From Desulfosarcina widdelii (GTDB lineage: Bacteria; Desulfobacterota; Desulfobacteria; Desulfobacterales; Desulfosarcinaceae), in NCBI RefSeq assembly GCF_009688965.1, contig NZ_AP021875.1, forward strand, positions 6,758,001-6,822,000: DNA of 64,000 nucleotides, read 5' to 3'. Position numbers and translations under genes: made by a program. The notes below the pieces were generated by a model, which did not search any database, had not been told where the DNA came from, and was given only the letters and a program-made list of their open reading frames with translations. Shown piece by piece: positions 41,095 to 48,933 of this stretch (position 1 is its first letter; every line of letters begins with the position of its first letter).

Positions 41095-41424
41095 TTGAAC
41101 GATTATCTAATTTACGAAGACCTATATGAGGTCGATGAGTCCTATATCCCAACCGATATGGAGAAACGTATTGAACAGCGGGGAACTGAACTGCATCCTT
41201 TAGATGATCCAGATGAATACGAACAATACAAAATGAGAAAATGCCGATATAGCCTTATCTTCAGCGAATTCCTAAATGGGAAGATTGACAAACAGGAAAT
41301 GATTAAAAAAATGGAACAGGCTGAAAACAAAGATATTTTTGACTTTCAGCCATTCGAAGAAATACACATTGTCGATCTGGAAACCAAAAAGGGAAAAAGG
41401 GTTCGATTGGTTGCTGTAGATTAG
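41095..41424 (+). CDS. Hypothetical acidic protein, 109 aa
   Basis: I do not recognise this protein. It is acidic and soluble, with no signal peptide. It includes YEVDESYIPTDMEKRIEQRG, a helical QYKMRKCRYSLIFSEFLNGKIDKQEMIKKMEQ segment and a final VDLETKKGKRVRLVAVD. The frame can begin at TTG 41095 or at ATG 41158; no strong ribosome site is seen. It is divergent from the integrase fragment. AT-rich codon use fits the island. Confidence 0.5.
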   Translation: MNDYLIYEDLYEVDESYIPTDMEKRIEQRGTELHPLDDPDEYEQYKMRKCRYSLIFSEFLNGKIDKQEMIKKMEQAENKDIFDFQPFEEIHIVDLETKKGKRVRLVAVD

Positions 41425-41934
41425 TTGAGCGGTGTGGATTTGATGATTTGGCTATTGAGAGTGTGCTTTCGAAAGTAAGAAATAATCGGTGCTTCAGAAA
41501 CTGTGTTCTGAAAGTAAGGATATTTCTTCGCTTTATTATCTGACTTGAATAGGATTAAAATACTACAATGTGGTATGCATCTTTATTCCTGAACTGAATC
41601 GTCTTGACATATACTCATTATCGATCTAAATTTTTATCAGTTCCTGCCATGTGTAGCGTTGATGCCATTATTTTGATTCATTTCTATACTGTAATTAGGT
41701 TCTTCTTTAAATTTCAAGCTGCTGGCTGACTCGTCCATCTCATATTGATCTGGAGTACGTCTTCATTTTGGATTTACCCTTACCTGCGGGACATCATATG
41801 GGGACGATTCTCAAATTGTGCATATATCACTCCTGAAGGGATTTTCCTTTCGGGAGTAATGATGATTCTCACGATATAATCCATATATAAAAGTAATTAT
41901 AGAGAAAATACCTAAAATATTGGAAGGGAATCCT
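41425..41934. other. Gene-free AT-rich stretch
   Basis: About 500 bp with no believable gene. One hairpin at 41829-41857 pairs ACTCC(T)GAAGG with CCTTTC(G)GGAGT; it has no T-run and could be a protein-binding site or a degenerate terminator. Confidence 0.5.
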
Positions 41935-42324
41935 ATGGATAACGTTGAAATGGTAAAGCAAGGATATCAGCTATTTGCAAAAGGGGATTTAGAAGGTGTA
42001 TCAGCCCTCTTTGATCCAGAAATAGAATGGAATGCTTCTCAAGGATTACCATACATTGAAGGAGATGGTGTTTTCATTGGATTTAGTTCCATTGTCCAAA
42101 ATGTCTTTGCAAAAATCCCCGAAAAAGTTGAAGGTTTCCACATTGACATCAGGGAACTTTTTGGAAGTGGTGATAAAGTGGTGATGGTTGGGCAATATCA
42201 GGGAGTCTACAAGCCTACTGGTAAAGAATTCAATGCCAATGCCACACATGTGTGGACTATCAAGGATGGGAAAGCTACGAAATATTTTCAGGCAGCGGAC
42301 TCAGCCGAAATGATAAAGCCATAG
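41935..42324 (+). CDS. SnoaL-like (NTF2-fold) protein
   Basis: A 129-aa cytosolic NTF2-like protein. It starts MDNVEMVKQGYQLFAKGDLEGVSALFDPEIEWN, which is the typical SnoaL/ketosteroid-isomerase-like helix and strand order, and ends with the FNANATHVWTIKDGKATKYFQAADSAEM strands. ATG 41935 is preceded by GGAAGGGAAT. Members of this fold bind small hydrophobic ligands or act as isomerases, but without a partner its task is unknown. A hairpin terminator follows at 42334. Confidence 0.8.
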   Translation: MDNVEMVKQGYQLFAKGDLEGVSALFDPEIEWNASQGLPYIEGDGVFIGFSSIVQNVFAKIPEKVEGFHIDIRELFGSGDKVVMVGQYQGVYKPTGKEFNANATHVWTIKDGKATKYFQAADSAEMIKP

Positions 42325-42330
42325 GCAACG

Positions 42331-42363
42331 TAAAAGGCAGGGTCGATTTTGATCCTGCCTTCA
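42331..42363 (+). terminator. Hairpin terminator after SnoaL-like gene
   Basis: AAGGCAGG(G)TC and GATCCTGCCTT form a stem around GATTTT. The T-run is short, so strength is doubtful. Confidence 0.5.
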
Positions 42364-42464
42364 CAAATTCTGATAAACCCTAAAATAGTCTATATAGTCA
42401 GGAATTTGCAATCTAAAATATCCAACCATTATTGACTAAATTTGAAATCAGAAAGGAGGAAATC

Positions 42465-42962
42465 GTGAAATTACAAAAAAGCTCCATTCTGAAAATTGTC
42501 ATTTCTTTACTCATAGGGATCATTTTTTATTTTACGGACATCCAAGCATTTGGAGACGAATGGACACCTGAACAAAAGGAAGTATGGGCATCAATAGAAG
42601 GATTTTGGGATTCTGTAAAAAATGGTGACATAGATGGTGCATTATCAAGGCATCACGATCAAATGATTGTATGGCTTTGCGAGAACCCTGATCCATCCAG
42701 AAAAGATCAAACACGATCAGAATACTATACATTAATTAACCGATCAGTACCTACCACTATTAAGCTGAAACCTTTGGCTATAAATATAGTTGGTGATGTC
42801 GCTAATGCATTTTATTTATCAAAATGGATTAGCCTAAATGAAGAATTGTCAAGTAGCTGTAGGGTATTGGTAACCATGATAAAACAGGATAATAGATGGG
42901 TTTGGATTGGAAGTCATGATTCTTCGTGTGATAGGCTTCCACCGTGTCCATATGAATGGTAA
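42465..42962 (+). CDS. Exported SnoaL-like protein
   Basis: A 165-aa protein with an N-terminal export signal (MKLQKSSILKIVISLLIGIIFYFTDIQAFG) and an NTF2-type mature part (EQKEVWASIEGFWDSVKNGDIDGALSRHHDQMIVW ... RVLVTMIKQDNRWVWIGSHDSSC). It starts at GTG 42465, preceded by AAAGGAGGAAATC. Three or more cysteines late in the protein may form a disulfide. It lies 140 bp after the cytosolic SnoaL-like gene and could be a paralogue from an old duplication followed by change of location. Function unknown. Confidence 0.75.
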   Translation: MKLQKSSILKIVISLLIGIIFYFTDIQAFGDEWTPEQKEVWASIEGFWDSVKNGDIDGALSRHHDQMIVWLCENPDPSRKDQTRSEYYTLINRSVPTTIKLKPLAINIVGDVANAFYLSKWISLNEELSSSCRVLVTMIKQDNRWVWIGSHDSSCDRLPPCPYEW

Positions 42963-43229
42963 TGGTAAGATAACTTAGATTGCTTTGAGTACATTGATGT
43001 AATTTTATTACGCTAACACAAGAAATTTCAAGGTTTGTCAGAATTGATATAGCCTATTTGCTTGTGAATGCATACTTCGACTCTGCCTTTTTCCATTTAT
43101 GCCAAACAATGTATTAGTTTGAATTTTAAAGGTATATACTATTTATATACTCTTATCTCTCCTGAAATTGAGCGGAATATATTCCGTTCCCACCAACTTA
43201 CATCAAATTTTACGAATCCGCTGTCAGAA

Positions 43230-43592
43230 TCACTCTGCTGTCGAAATCATCATCTTAGCTTCTTCAATACAGAAATCCATTGTATCGCTTGATGTTGGCA
43301 ATCCCGATTGCGATAGCTGACTGACACCTAAAGCTGTTCGTTTTGCCTTGATTCTTTCAACATATTCCCTGTTCATGGGATTTTTACCCATTGATTTTAC
43401 ATTAGAATCGGAAATGCTGTCCAACATGAAATCATATTCTTCTGGAAACCTTTCGATATGGATTTTACGGGCTAATTCACAAATTTTATTGAGTTCCGAG
43501 TCCTGCTTATCAAAAATCTCAATGTCTTCAGGCGAGAGTCCTTTCCGAGCTTCATACCGCTTTCTAATTTGTTCCGTCTTGAATCTGTTCAT
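43230..43592 (-). CDS. Hypothetical basic helical protein, 120 aa
   Basis: I do not recognise this family. The protein is charged and mostly helical: FKTEQIRKRYEARKGLSPEDIEIFDKQDSEL, a middle EEYDFMLDSISDSN and a terminal IEEAKMMISTAE. No membrane segment or metal motif is visible. It is 46 bp downstream of the next minus-strand gene (43639) and is likely in the same operon. Confidence 0.6.
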   Translation of the reverse strand: MNRFKTEQIRKRYEARKGLSPEDIEIFDKQDSELNKICELARKIHIERFPEEYDFMLDSISDSNVKSMGKNPMNREYVERIKAKRTALGVSQLSQSGLPTSSDTMDFCIEEAKMMISTAE

Positions 43593-43638
43593 TTGTTATT
43601 CCATGATATTGAACGGCAAACTCATGACAATCAAATCG

Positions 43639-43920
43639 TTATCTTTCATCCTTGTAAACAATTGATGCGTTAGGATTATTTATATCGCTGGCTTTCAGAA
43701 GAATCAAATTTGGATTTTTTAAAAACTCTTTCAAATTAAATGAAAATTTCATAGCATCATCCAACGATTTAAAACCCCAATGAATATCTAAAACACCATC
43801 ATATTCACTTCGCTCATACGGTTCAATATCAATTGAAGATAGGATGTCTTCCTCAAGTTTTTTACCAAATGGATTGTAATTTATCCAAATAATGACATCG
43901 TAATTAGGTAAGTTGGACAT
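43639..43920 (-). CDS. Hypothetical protein, 93 aa
   Basis: I do not recognise this protein. It begins MSNLPNYDVIIWINYNPFGKKLEEDIL and shows alternating beta strands and two helices (DDAMKFSFNLKEFLKN), so a small alpha/beta fold is likely. ATG 43920 is preceded by AAAAGGAACCGAA. It is upstream of the 120-aa gene and probably cotranscribed with it. Confidence 0.6.
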   Translation of the reverse strand: MSNLPNYDVIIWINYNPFGKKLEEDILSSIDIEPYERSEYDGVLDIHWGFKSLDDAMKFSFNLKEFLKNPNLILLKASDINNPNASIVYKDER

Positions 43921-43998
43921 TTCGGTTCCTTTTCAATGAGAGAACTACAGAGCTATGATATTGGTTAGGCATCGATATCATTTTTCCGCAACCATTTG

Positions 43999-44484
43999 CT
44001 ATAATTCATTCATGTAGATATTTCTGATTTCTTCATCTTGTATACAAAGATAGTTTAAGGTCTGCTTTTGGCTACTGTGGTTGAACGTACACATCAACTC
44101 CGCAATCCCCACTCCATAAGTTGTCCGCTGGTGAAATCCAAACGTCTTCCGCAATGAATGAGAGCCATAGTTCCCCTTCAAATTTATCTCAGCGCACCAT
44201 GTCTTAACAAGCCTATTCACTGAAGACACAGTAAGGCATCCACGCTGTCCAAGGAATAGGTGATCACCATCATCATAGTCACGACTTTTAAGAAGTGCCT
44301 GTATTGAAGCTATGACTGCCTTATTCAGGGTGATCCTTCGATGTTTGCCAGTCTTTTTCTCTTTTAGGACAAGTTCATCACCAGCTTCAAGGTGCCGAAC
44401 CATCCCTGCTGTGATCCGCAACAGGTCTGATGTCTACGAATAGACCCACAATAGCGTGAGCATTTTCACATTCAGTTGGGAGAA
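43999..44484 (-). pseudogene. Second tyrosine integrase, disrupted
   Basis: Codons upstream of the open part read SQLNVKMLTLLWVYS, then a TAG at 44434-44436, then TSDLLRITAGMVRHLEAGD, the usual start of a recombinase catalytic domain (…TGLRISDLLRI…). Downstream parts are intact: KHRRITLNKAV, GSHSLRKTFGFH (H-x-x-R), a later HSS and the tyrosine Y in NYLCIQDEE. The frame closes above at a TAA at 44485-44487. So the enzyme is broken by a nonsense change and by N-terminal loss. It is a different lineage from the fragment at 40694. Confidence 0.75.
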
Positions 44485-44512
44485 TTACTTGTAAAGTTAG
44501 ACAGATACTGCA

Positions 44513-44932
44513 TCAATTAGGCAGCATAGAAGCTTGCGAACAATTTCTCTCCAAGGAATGACCATTTCTTTTTCGCAAGATCGTCTTTGGCGGTTTTTTC
44601 ACCGTCTCAAGAATCAAGCCAGTATCACCCTTAACAACTCTAAAGGTATCCATGTCCCCTAAATCCAGTTCATCAATCAACTTCTTGGGGATTACAATAC
44701 TGCCTTTGCTATTGATACTGACCTTGTTATCAACCTTTTTTGGTTTGCGACCTTTCTTCACATCCTTGATTTTATCCAATGCAACCAAAGCATCGTAATA
44801 TGCCACTTTGAGTTCTTGCAGACTCTTGAAATTGAATTTTTCCTTTATTGCTTCTTTTCTCATGCCCATTTCAACAGCTTGGAGCAGGGCATTATGCTCC
44901 ACCAGTTTCTTTTGTGCCACTTTTTGTGCCAC
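44513..44932 (-). CDS. AbrB/SpoVT-like DNA-binding protein
   Basis: A 139-aa protein. The central part VSINSKGSIVIPKKLIDELDLGDMDTFRVVKGDTGLILETV is an AbrB-type swapped-hairpin DNA-binding domain, as used by antitoxins and transition-state regulators. The first 65 residues are a charged helical region (HNALLQAVEMGMRKEAIKEKFNFKSLQELKVAYYDALVAL). No toxin gene is next to it; the neighbour is a broken integrase. It could regulate excision or other island genes. Confidence 0.75.
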   Translation of the reverse strand: MAQKVAQKKLVEHNALLQAVEMGMRKEAIKEKFNFKSLQELKVAYYDALVALDKIKDVKKGRKPKKVDNKVSINSKGSIVIPKKLIDELDLGDMDTFRVVKGDTGLILETVKKPPKTILRKRNGHSLERNCSQASMLPN

Positions 44933-45143
44933 TTTTTGTTCCTCTTTAATTGATTTTATTCATGTGGTAAATAGTGAGGGGATAAACATATTAGATTAAA
45001 ACATTAGTCATTTTGATTTAAACGTCAAGGCGTGTTGCAGATATCGGGAGGAATTCATTTATCGTATGCTTGCACCTTTTCCGTAGTAGACTTATCCAAA
45101 CCAGCAGGTGCATCCATGCTGATATGCAACTATGCCAACAAAA

Positions 45144-45476
45144 TTATTTTAATGAAATTCGATTACTCTCATGGACAATTTCTGGTAGATGCCCTTCTTT
45201 ACAGACTAATCCGTTGATGCGCTTATCGAATGATACCGCAAATCCATTATGTTCATTACGAATGACTTTTCCTGATGCCTGAATAATTTGGTCAAAACTA
45301 AACAGCGGAAATTTAAGGACGATTGGAGTTCCGTATTCGAATTTTCTCCAAGTCCTAACAAATAAGCCATCGGCACCAATATTTTTCAGTACGTCTTTGA
45401 ATGTTCCCTTATTGGTGGTGTATTCCGCTATGATAAAAGCTGCTTTTCGTGGGTGTTGGCGTTTATTACCTTCCAT
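45144..45476 (-). CDS. PilZ domain protein
   Basis: A 110-aa single-domain protein that may bind cyclic di-GMP. The N-terminal RQHPRKA contains the arginines of the RxxxR motif, and LKNIGADGLFV is the NxSxxG-like strand, so the ligand site looks partly kept (A for S). ATG 45476 starts 11 bases before the end of the IHF-like gene, so the two overlap and are translationally coupled. It is a rare combination in an island. Confidence 0.75.
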   Translation of the reverse strand: MEGNKRQHPRKAAFIIAEYTTNKGTFKDVLKNIGADGLFVRTWRKFEYGTPIVLKFPLFSFDQIIQASGKVIRNEHNGFAVSFDKRINGLVCKEGHLPEIVHESNRISLK

Positions 45477-45750
45477 TTATTTTATCTCGTAACTTTCCTG
45501 AACTCTTGAAAGTCACCACCCGTCTGGCTGGAAGGATTGCATCCTCACCTGTAGCGGGATTACGACCTCTACGCTCTTTTTTATCCTTGACACAAAACTT
45601 GCCAAATCCACTTATCAACACATCCTCACCAGATTCCAAAGTTGATTTGATGAGTTCAAGCAGGGATTCAACGGTTTCAATGGCTTTTTGTCTGTTGAAT
45701 CTTAGTCCAGATTCAATCTTTTTTGCAGCAGCGTGTTTCGTTAGTGTCAT
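45466..45750 (-). CDS. IHF/HU family DNA-binding protein
   Basis: A 94-aa protein of the IHF-alpha type. It starts MTLTKHAAAKKIESGLRFNRQKAIETVESLLELIKSTLESGEDVLISGFGKF and has the RRGRNPATGEDAILPARRVVTFKSSGKLRDKI DNA-bending arm. IHF helps site-specific recombination by bending attachment DNA, so a copy within an integrated island may serve its integration or excision, or regulate genes. It overlaps the PilZ gene by 11 bases. It probably is not the chromosomal IHF gene, given AT-rich codons. Confidence 0.85.
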   Translation of the reverse strand: MTLTKHAAAKKIESGLRFNRQKAIETVESLLELIKSTLESGEDVLISGFGKFCVKDKKERRGRNPATGEDAILPARRVVTFKSSGKLRDKINGR

Positions 45751-46059
45751 GGTATTAGCTTCAGCTATGATGTAAATGGCAGTTTAAATTTTTACTGAAC
45801 TCACCAATCAAGTGTGTTGTCAATTAGTTAACTTTGGCAATCAAATGTAGATCAATCCGCAAACCCCAGTAAGACAGTTTCCAAACCCTACTATCTGAAA
45901 ATTTAATCAGCCCCTAACAATAAAGTGCCACTCTGCAATAATGGACATAGAGTAATCTATCCTAAAAAGGGAAGTAATTCCCAAATATCAAAAGTGTAAT
46001 ATTTAGTCAATATTGGTTGTTTATCGTAATATTCCAAGTGCAAAACCAAAATTTGCTTG

Positions 46060-46359
46060 ATGCTCAAGCCGATTTCTGATGGATTGTATTTATGCCTAAC
46101 AAATAATAGTTACTATCTAGATTTGACCATGAGCAGAGTTCAAGAGCTAATCAGTGTATTGTCAGAAAGCGATGTAATAGCGAGAACCGCAACCGCAAAA
46201 TCTCAGCAACGCTGCAAAATCTGTGGTAACCCTGCCAAATCATTTAGAACACCCCGATCAGAGCTTGAATACAGCATTTCAGGGATATGTCAGGACTGCC
46301 AAGATTACTATTTTGGGGATGGTGTTCATAACAGCGGAACAAATCAGAAATCAGCTTGA
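46060..46359 (+). CDS. Hypothetical CxxC protein
   Basis: A protein of about 99 aa (77 aa if it starts at ATG 46129). It has one clear zinc-type cysteine set, CKICGNP near the middle and CQDCQDYYFG near the end, so a small zinc-binding domain is likely. The first residues before 46129 are less protein-like. Ribosome sites are weak for both starts. Its end overlaps the 46351 gene by 9 bases in convergent direction. No function can be given. Confidence 0.5.
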   Translation: MLKPISDGLYLCLTNNSYYLDLTMSRVQELISVLSESDVIARTATAKSQQRCKICGNPAKSFRTPRSELEYSISGICQDCQDYYFGDGVHNSGTNQKSA

Positions 46360-46704
46360 AGGTTCTTTGATGGTGGTGTGATTGCCCACACTAAATTTTA
46401 TACGATGGGGTAGGCCACGCTCTATCCTACCCAATTCGACATTAAGAATGTTACGAAAGTTATCCACATCAATGTCTAAGTGGTTACAGATATTGACAAA
46501 GCTAGTGATGCTCTCTAAATCGTCTACCGCTATCCAATATAGGGCTTGGTTTCTGTAAATTTCATGGTCACTATAGGTAGGCTTAAAAATATCTTTAATA
46601 GCACGATTTAGAATTGCAACATATAGTGACCGGATAGATTCAGCCAAGTTCCCAATGTCTGGATCGGGAATGAAAAGATCGGAGGTGGGACAGGCATTGC
46701 TCAT
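46351..46704 (-). CDS. Hypothetical protein, 117 aa
   Basis: An acidic-to-neutral soluble protein I do not recognise. It reads NLAESIRSLYVAILNRAIKDIF and ALYWIAVDDLESITSFVNICNHLDIDVDNFRNILNVEL; this SFxxIC-x-LxIDxxxxR pattern recurs in island proteins with unknown roles. The start is ATG 46704 (another ATG is at 46710). No ribosome site is strong. Confidence 0.5.
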   Translation of the reverse strand: MSNACPTSDLFIPDPDIGNLAESIRSLYVAILNRAIKDIFKPTYSDHEIYRNQALYWIAVDDLESITSFVNICNHLDIDVDNFRNILNVELGRIERGLPHRIKFSVGNHTTIKEPSS

Positions 46705-47146
46705 CGGCATCTTCTTATGGATAGGTTAAAACAACTTACTGGTATTCTATAGTAATAATAAAAAATATACACTAATTGCCATTTGTAAACGAGCTGATAA
46801 AGTGGTAGCCCATCACCAATAATTATCTTTGCCCTGATCGATAGGTGGACTATATGGTAAGGGTTGTCATACTGAGGATTGCAAGTGCGACTGTTGTATG
46901 AGCCGTTACCATGATGCAATAATGCATATTAGCATTGGATACAGGGGTGTGGGGATTCGATTGATGGGATGGGTTTTGTGTGGTAGGAGATTGTCTGCCT
47001 TATCCCTAAAAATAGGCTCTGTGGGCGTTTAAAGGGCTATTTACAACGGAGAAAGGGCTAAATTGTCGTGGTGGTGGGGTAGGGTGTAAAGGTGGCAATT
47101 CCCCATGCTATGTATTCAGGTAAAAATGAAGTCTCACAAAAATTAT
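46705..47146. other. Gene-free stretch before the IS
   Basis: About 440 bp with no supported gene on either strand; G-rich runs (46945-47085) and AT-rich parts only. Confidence 0.45.
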
Positions 47147-47155
47147 AATAAATAT

Positions 47156-48459
47156 CAGTAAATTCCGGTTAAGTTATTGCACTAACATTCTGTAAATTTG
47201 GTTCTTTTTCAAATTGTTGATTGTCGTCAGCCATAGGCCAGCAGCGTAATTCATTTTCAATCTGAGTGCGCAACTGCCTCACCCGACGGATGGACACCTT
47301 TTCCTTAAAATGGTTGTGACAGTATATGGCCAACAACAGATACGTGATCAGACCTGAAAGGATTTGAACCAGCAGGCCATAAGAGCTACGGGCAATCAGG
47401 TGGTAAACCTTCAGGTGTCTTTTCCACCAGGCAAAAAAGTTCTCAATGTTCCAGCGCAATTTGTACGCCTGAGCGATTTGCTCCGCCGATAAATCGTAAC
47501 GGTTGGTGGCAATCCAATATTTGACACAATCGACTTCATAGCCCACCAACCGTAATGGGTGTTGGCTCTGGTTGATACCGGCAGTACCCAAAAGAACCAT
47601 GGCATCGAAGAATACGATGGTGTCTGCAGGTATCGCGTGTTGGGAAACGATCTTTTTTTTCGTACTGGCTTTGATTCGGCAAATAAACAACTGATCGTTT
47701 TCTTGCAGTTGGTCGAACAGTTCGTGGCACTGATAACCACGATCCAGAACGCCGGTCTGGCCTTTCGAAAGAATCTGGGAGACAAAAGGTCTTTCCGCAC
47801 CGTTGCCTTCGGTAAGATGAACTTTTCTGGGAATGGATCGATTCAGGTCAAAGCCGACATGAACTTTTGCCTTTTTGGATGCCTTTCGGTAATCGGCCCA
47901 AAGCATGGACAAGGTACCGTCAATTAGGGATCCGTCAATACCGACTAACTGGCCAAGATCCTTATGGGCTTCAGGCAATAAATGGGAAGCCTGCTGCTGA
48001 AGGTTTTCAAAGACGTGCAGAAACTGTTCGAGCCCACGTGTATTTATTGCCTCGGAGAAACTGCTTTTTTCAATGCCATCTTCAGGAGCGATATGTTCTC
48101 TGGCAAAGTCGTCTTCTTTGAGAGTTTGCAAAAGGTGTTGTGCCGATGTGTGTTCTTCCAGATGAAAAAAAACCAATGCCCGCAACTGTTCCTCGAAAGA
48201 CATTTTCAAGGGTCGATTTCCTCTGGATTGAAGTTCGGGCATCGTATTCATGGCATTACAAGCAGGGTTGATAAAATCGCAAAAAGATATGGAACTGGGC
48301 TTTTTATATGGGAAAAACGAGCGCGGCATGTATAACCTCCTGTAATAATGAGTTATACAAAATCGCGCCGCATATTGCCCTTGTGTTGTCAAGAAAAAAT
48401 TACATCATTACAAAATATTTTCGGATGGTTACATGCAATTTCCTATCCGGAAATTACTG
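47156..48459 (-). mobile_element. IS4-type insertion sequence, complete
   Basis: The ends match as imperfect inverted repeats: CAGTAAATTCCGGTTA at the left, and in complement CAGTAATTTCCGGATA at the right, with ATTGCA a few bases further in on both sides. The 9 bases AATAAATAT stand directly before (47147-47155) and after (48460-48468), a target duplication. The transposase gene fills the element and is intact, so the element may be active and its insertion recent. Confidence 0.9.
47169..48329 (-). CDS. IS4 family transposase
   Basis: A 386-aa DDE transposase. The three catalytic acidic residues fit LVGIDGSLIDG (first D), GVLDRGYQCHELFDQL (second D) and the IS4 YREK-type box YKLRWNIENFFAWWKRHLK (E, K). 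The N-terminal part has the usual DUF4372-type helices. Start ATG 48329 follows AGGAGGTTATAC. The stop codon is 13 bases from the left end of the element. No frameshift or stop is seen. Confidence 0.9.
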   Translation of the reverse strand: MPRSFFPYKKPSSISFCDFINPACNAMNTMPELQSRGNRPLKMSFEEQLRALVFFHLEEHTSAQHLLQTLKEDDFAREHIAPEDGIEKSSFSEAINTRGLEQFLHVFENLQQQASHLLPEAHKDLGQLVGIDGSLIDGTLSMLWADYRKASKKAKVHVGFDLNRSIPRKVHLTEGNGAERPFVSQILSKGQTGVLDRGYQCHELFDQLQENDQLFICRIKASTKKKIVSQHAIPADTIVFFDAMVLLGTAGINQSQHPLRLVGYEVDCVKYWIATNRYDLSAEQIAQAYKLRWNIENFFAWWKRHLKVYHLIARSSYGLLVQILSGLITYLLLAIYCHNHFKEKVSIRRVRQLRTQIENELRCWPMADDNQQFEKEPNLQNVSAIT

Positions 48460-48501
48460 AATAAATATACTTCTTTTTCTAAACATAAAATTCTTATTTT
48501 C

Positions 48502-48523
48502 TGTGTGAGAATCTGTGTGTGAA
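48502..48523 (+). repeat. Island-end 22-bp repeat, right copy
   Basis: Same block as 40669-40690 with one difference (GAGAATC against GAGAGTC), 117 bases before the right attachment repeat. Confidence 0.6.
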
Positions 48524-48639
48524 AAACGGTATAAAATGTGTGAAATCTAATAAAATCAACAAAAATGTGAAAAATGTATTATATGTTATTTCTACAAGTT
48601 ATAATGAATATAGGAGTTTTGGAAGCTCAAAGGCATAGT

Positions 48640-48685
48640 CTGGCAGTCATGAGGTCAGGGGTTCGATCCCCCTCAGCTCCACCAA
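48640..48685 (+). repeat. Right attachment repeat
   Basis: An exact 46-bp copy of the tRNA-Ala 3-prime part. The bases before it do not form a tRNA 5-prime half, so it is not an active tRNA gene. Confidence 0.9.
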
Positions 48686-48933
48686 ATTACAATCCAACTT
48701 GGTTATACTAAGTTTAAAGGGCCCTGAAAAATCAGGGCCTTTTGTATTTCTGTCGTCCAAATGATTCATTTAAGGTCGGGTGGAACGCTTCAAAAGGGTT
48801 ATCATTGGAACCCGCGTTCGGTTTTACCAGTATCCACTATGGGACGAAAATAGCACGATGAAGAAAATATAATTTCAGAGCGAAGCGGCGCCGGCCTCGA
48901 CGAATTGTTAGCAGCAGTTTAACATCTATTCCC
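48686..48933. other. Gene-free flank after the island
   Basis: AAGGGCCCTGAAAAATCAGGGCCTTTTG at 48716-48743 is a hairpin with a short T-run, a terminator-like element. A DUF401 gene follows at 48934. I see no other element. Confidence 0.5.

Larger units (their letters stand above)
40579..48685. mobile_element. Genomic island integrated in tRNA-Ala(GGC)
   Basis: A 46-bp stretch from the anticodon loop to the CCA end of tRNA-Ala (40579-40624) is repeated exactly at 48640-48685, while the 5-prime half of the tRNA is not. This is the mark of site-specific integration into a tRNA 3-prime end. The interior, about 8.0 kb, is much richer in A and T than the flanks. It holds two broken tyrosine integrases, small hypothetical genes, an AbrB-like gene, PilZ and IHF-like genes, SnoaL-type genes and a complete IS. 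No intact integrase remains, so it is probably fixed unless helped in trans. Confidence 0.88.

Noticed and set aside
48599..48685. Second tRNA-Ala gene at the right island end
   Set aside because: Only the 3-prime 46 bases match; the acceptor 5-prime strand and D arm are missing, so it is an attachment copy.
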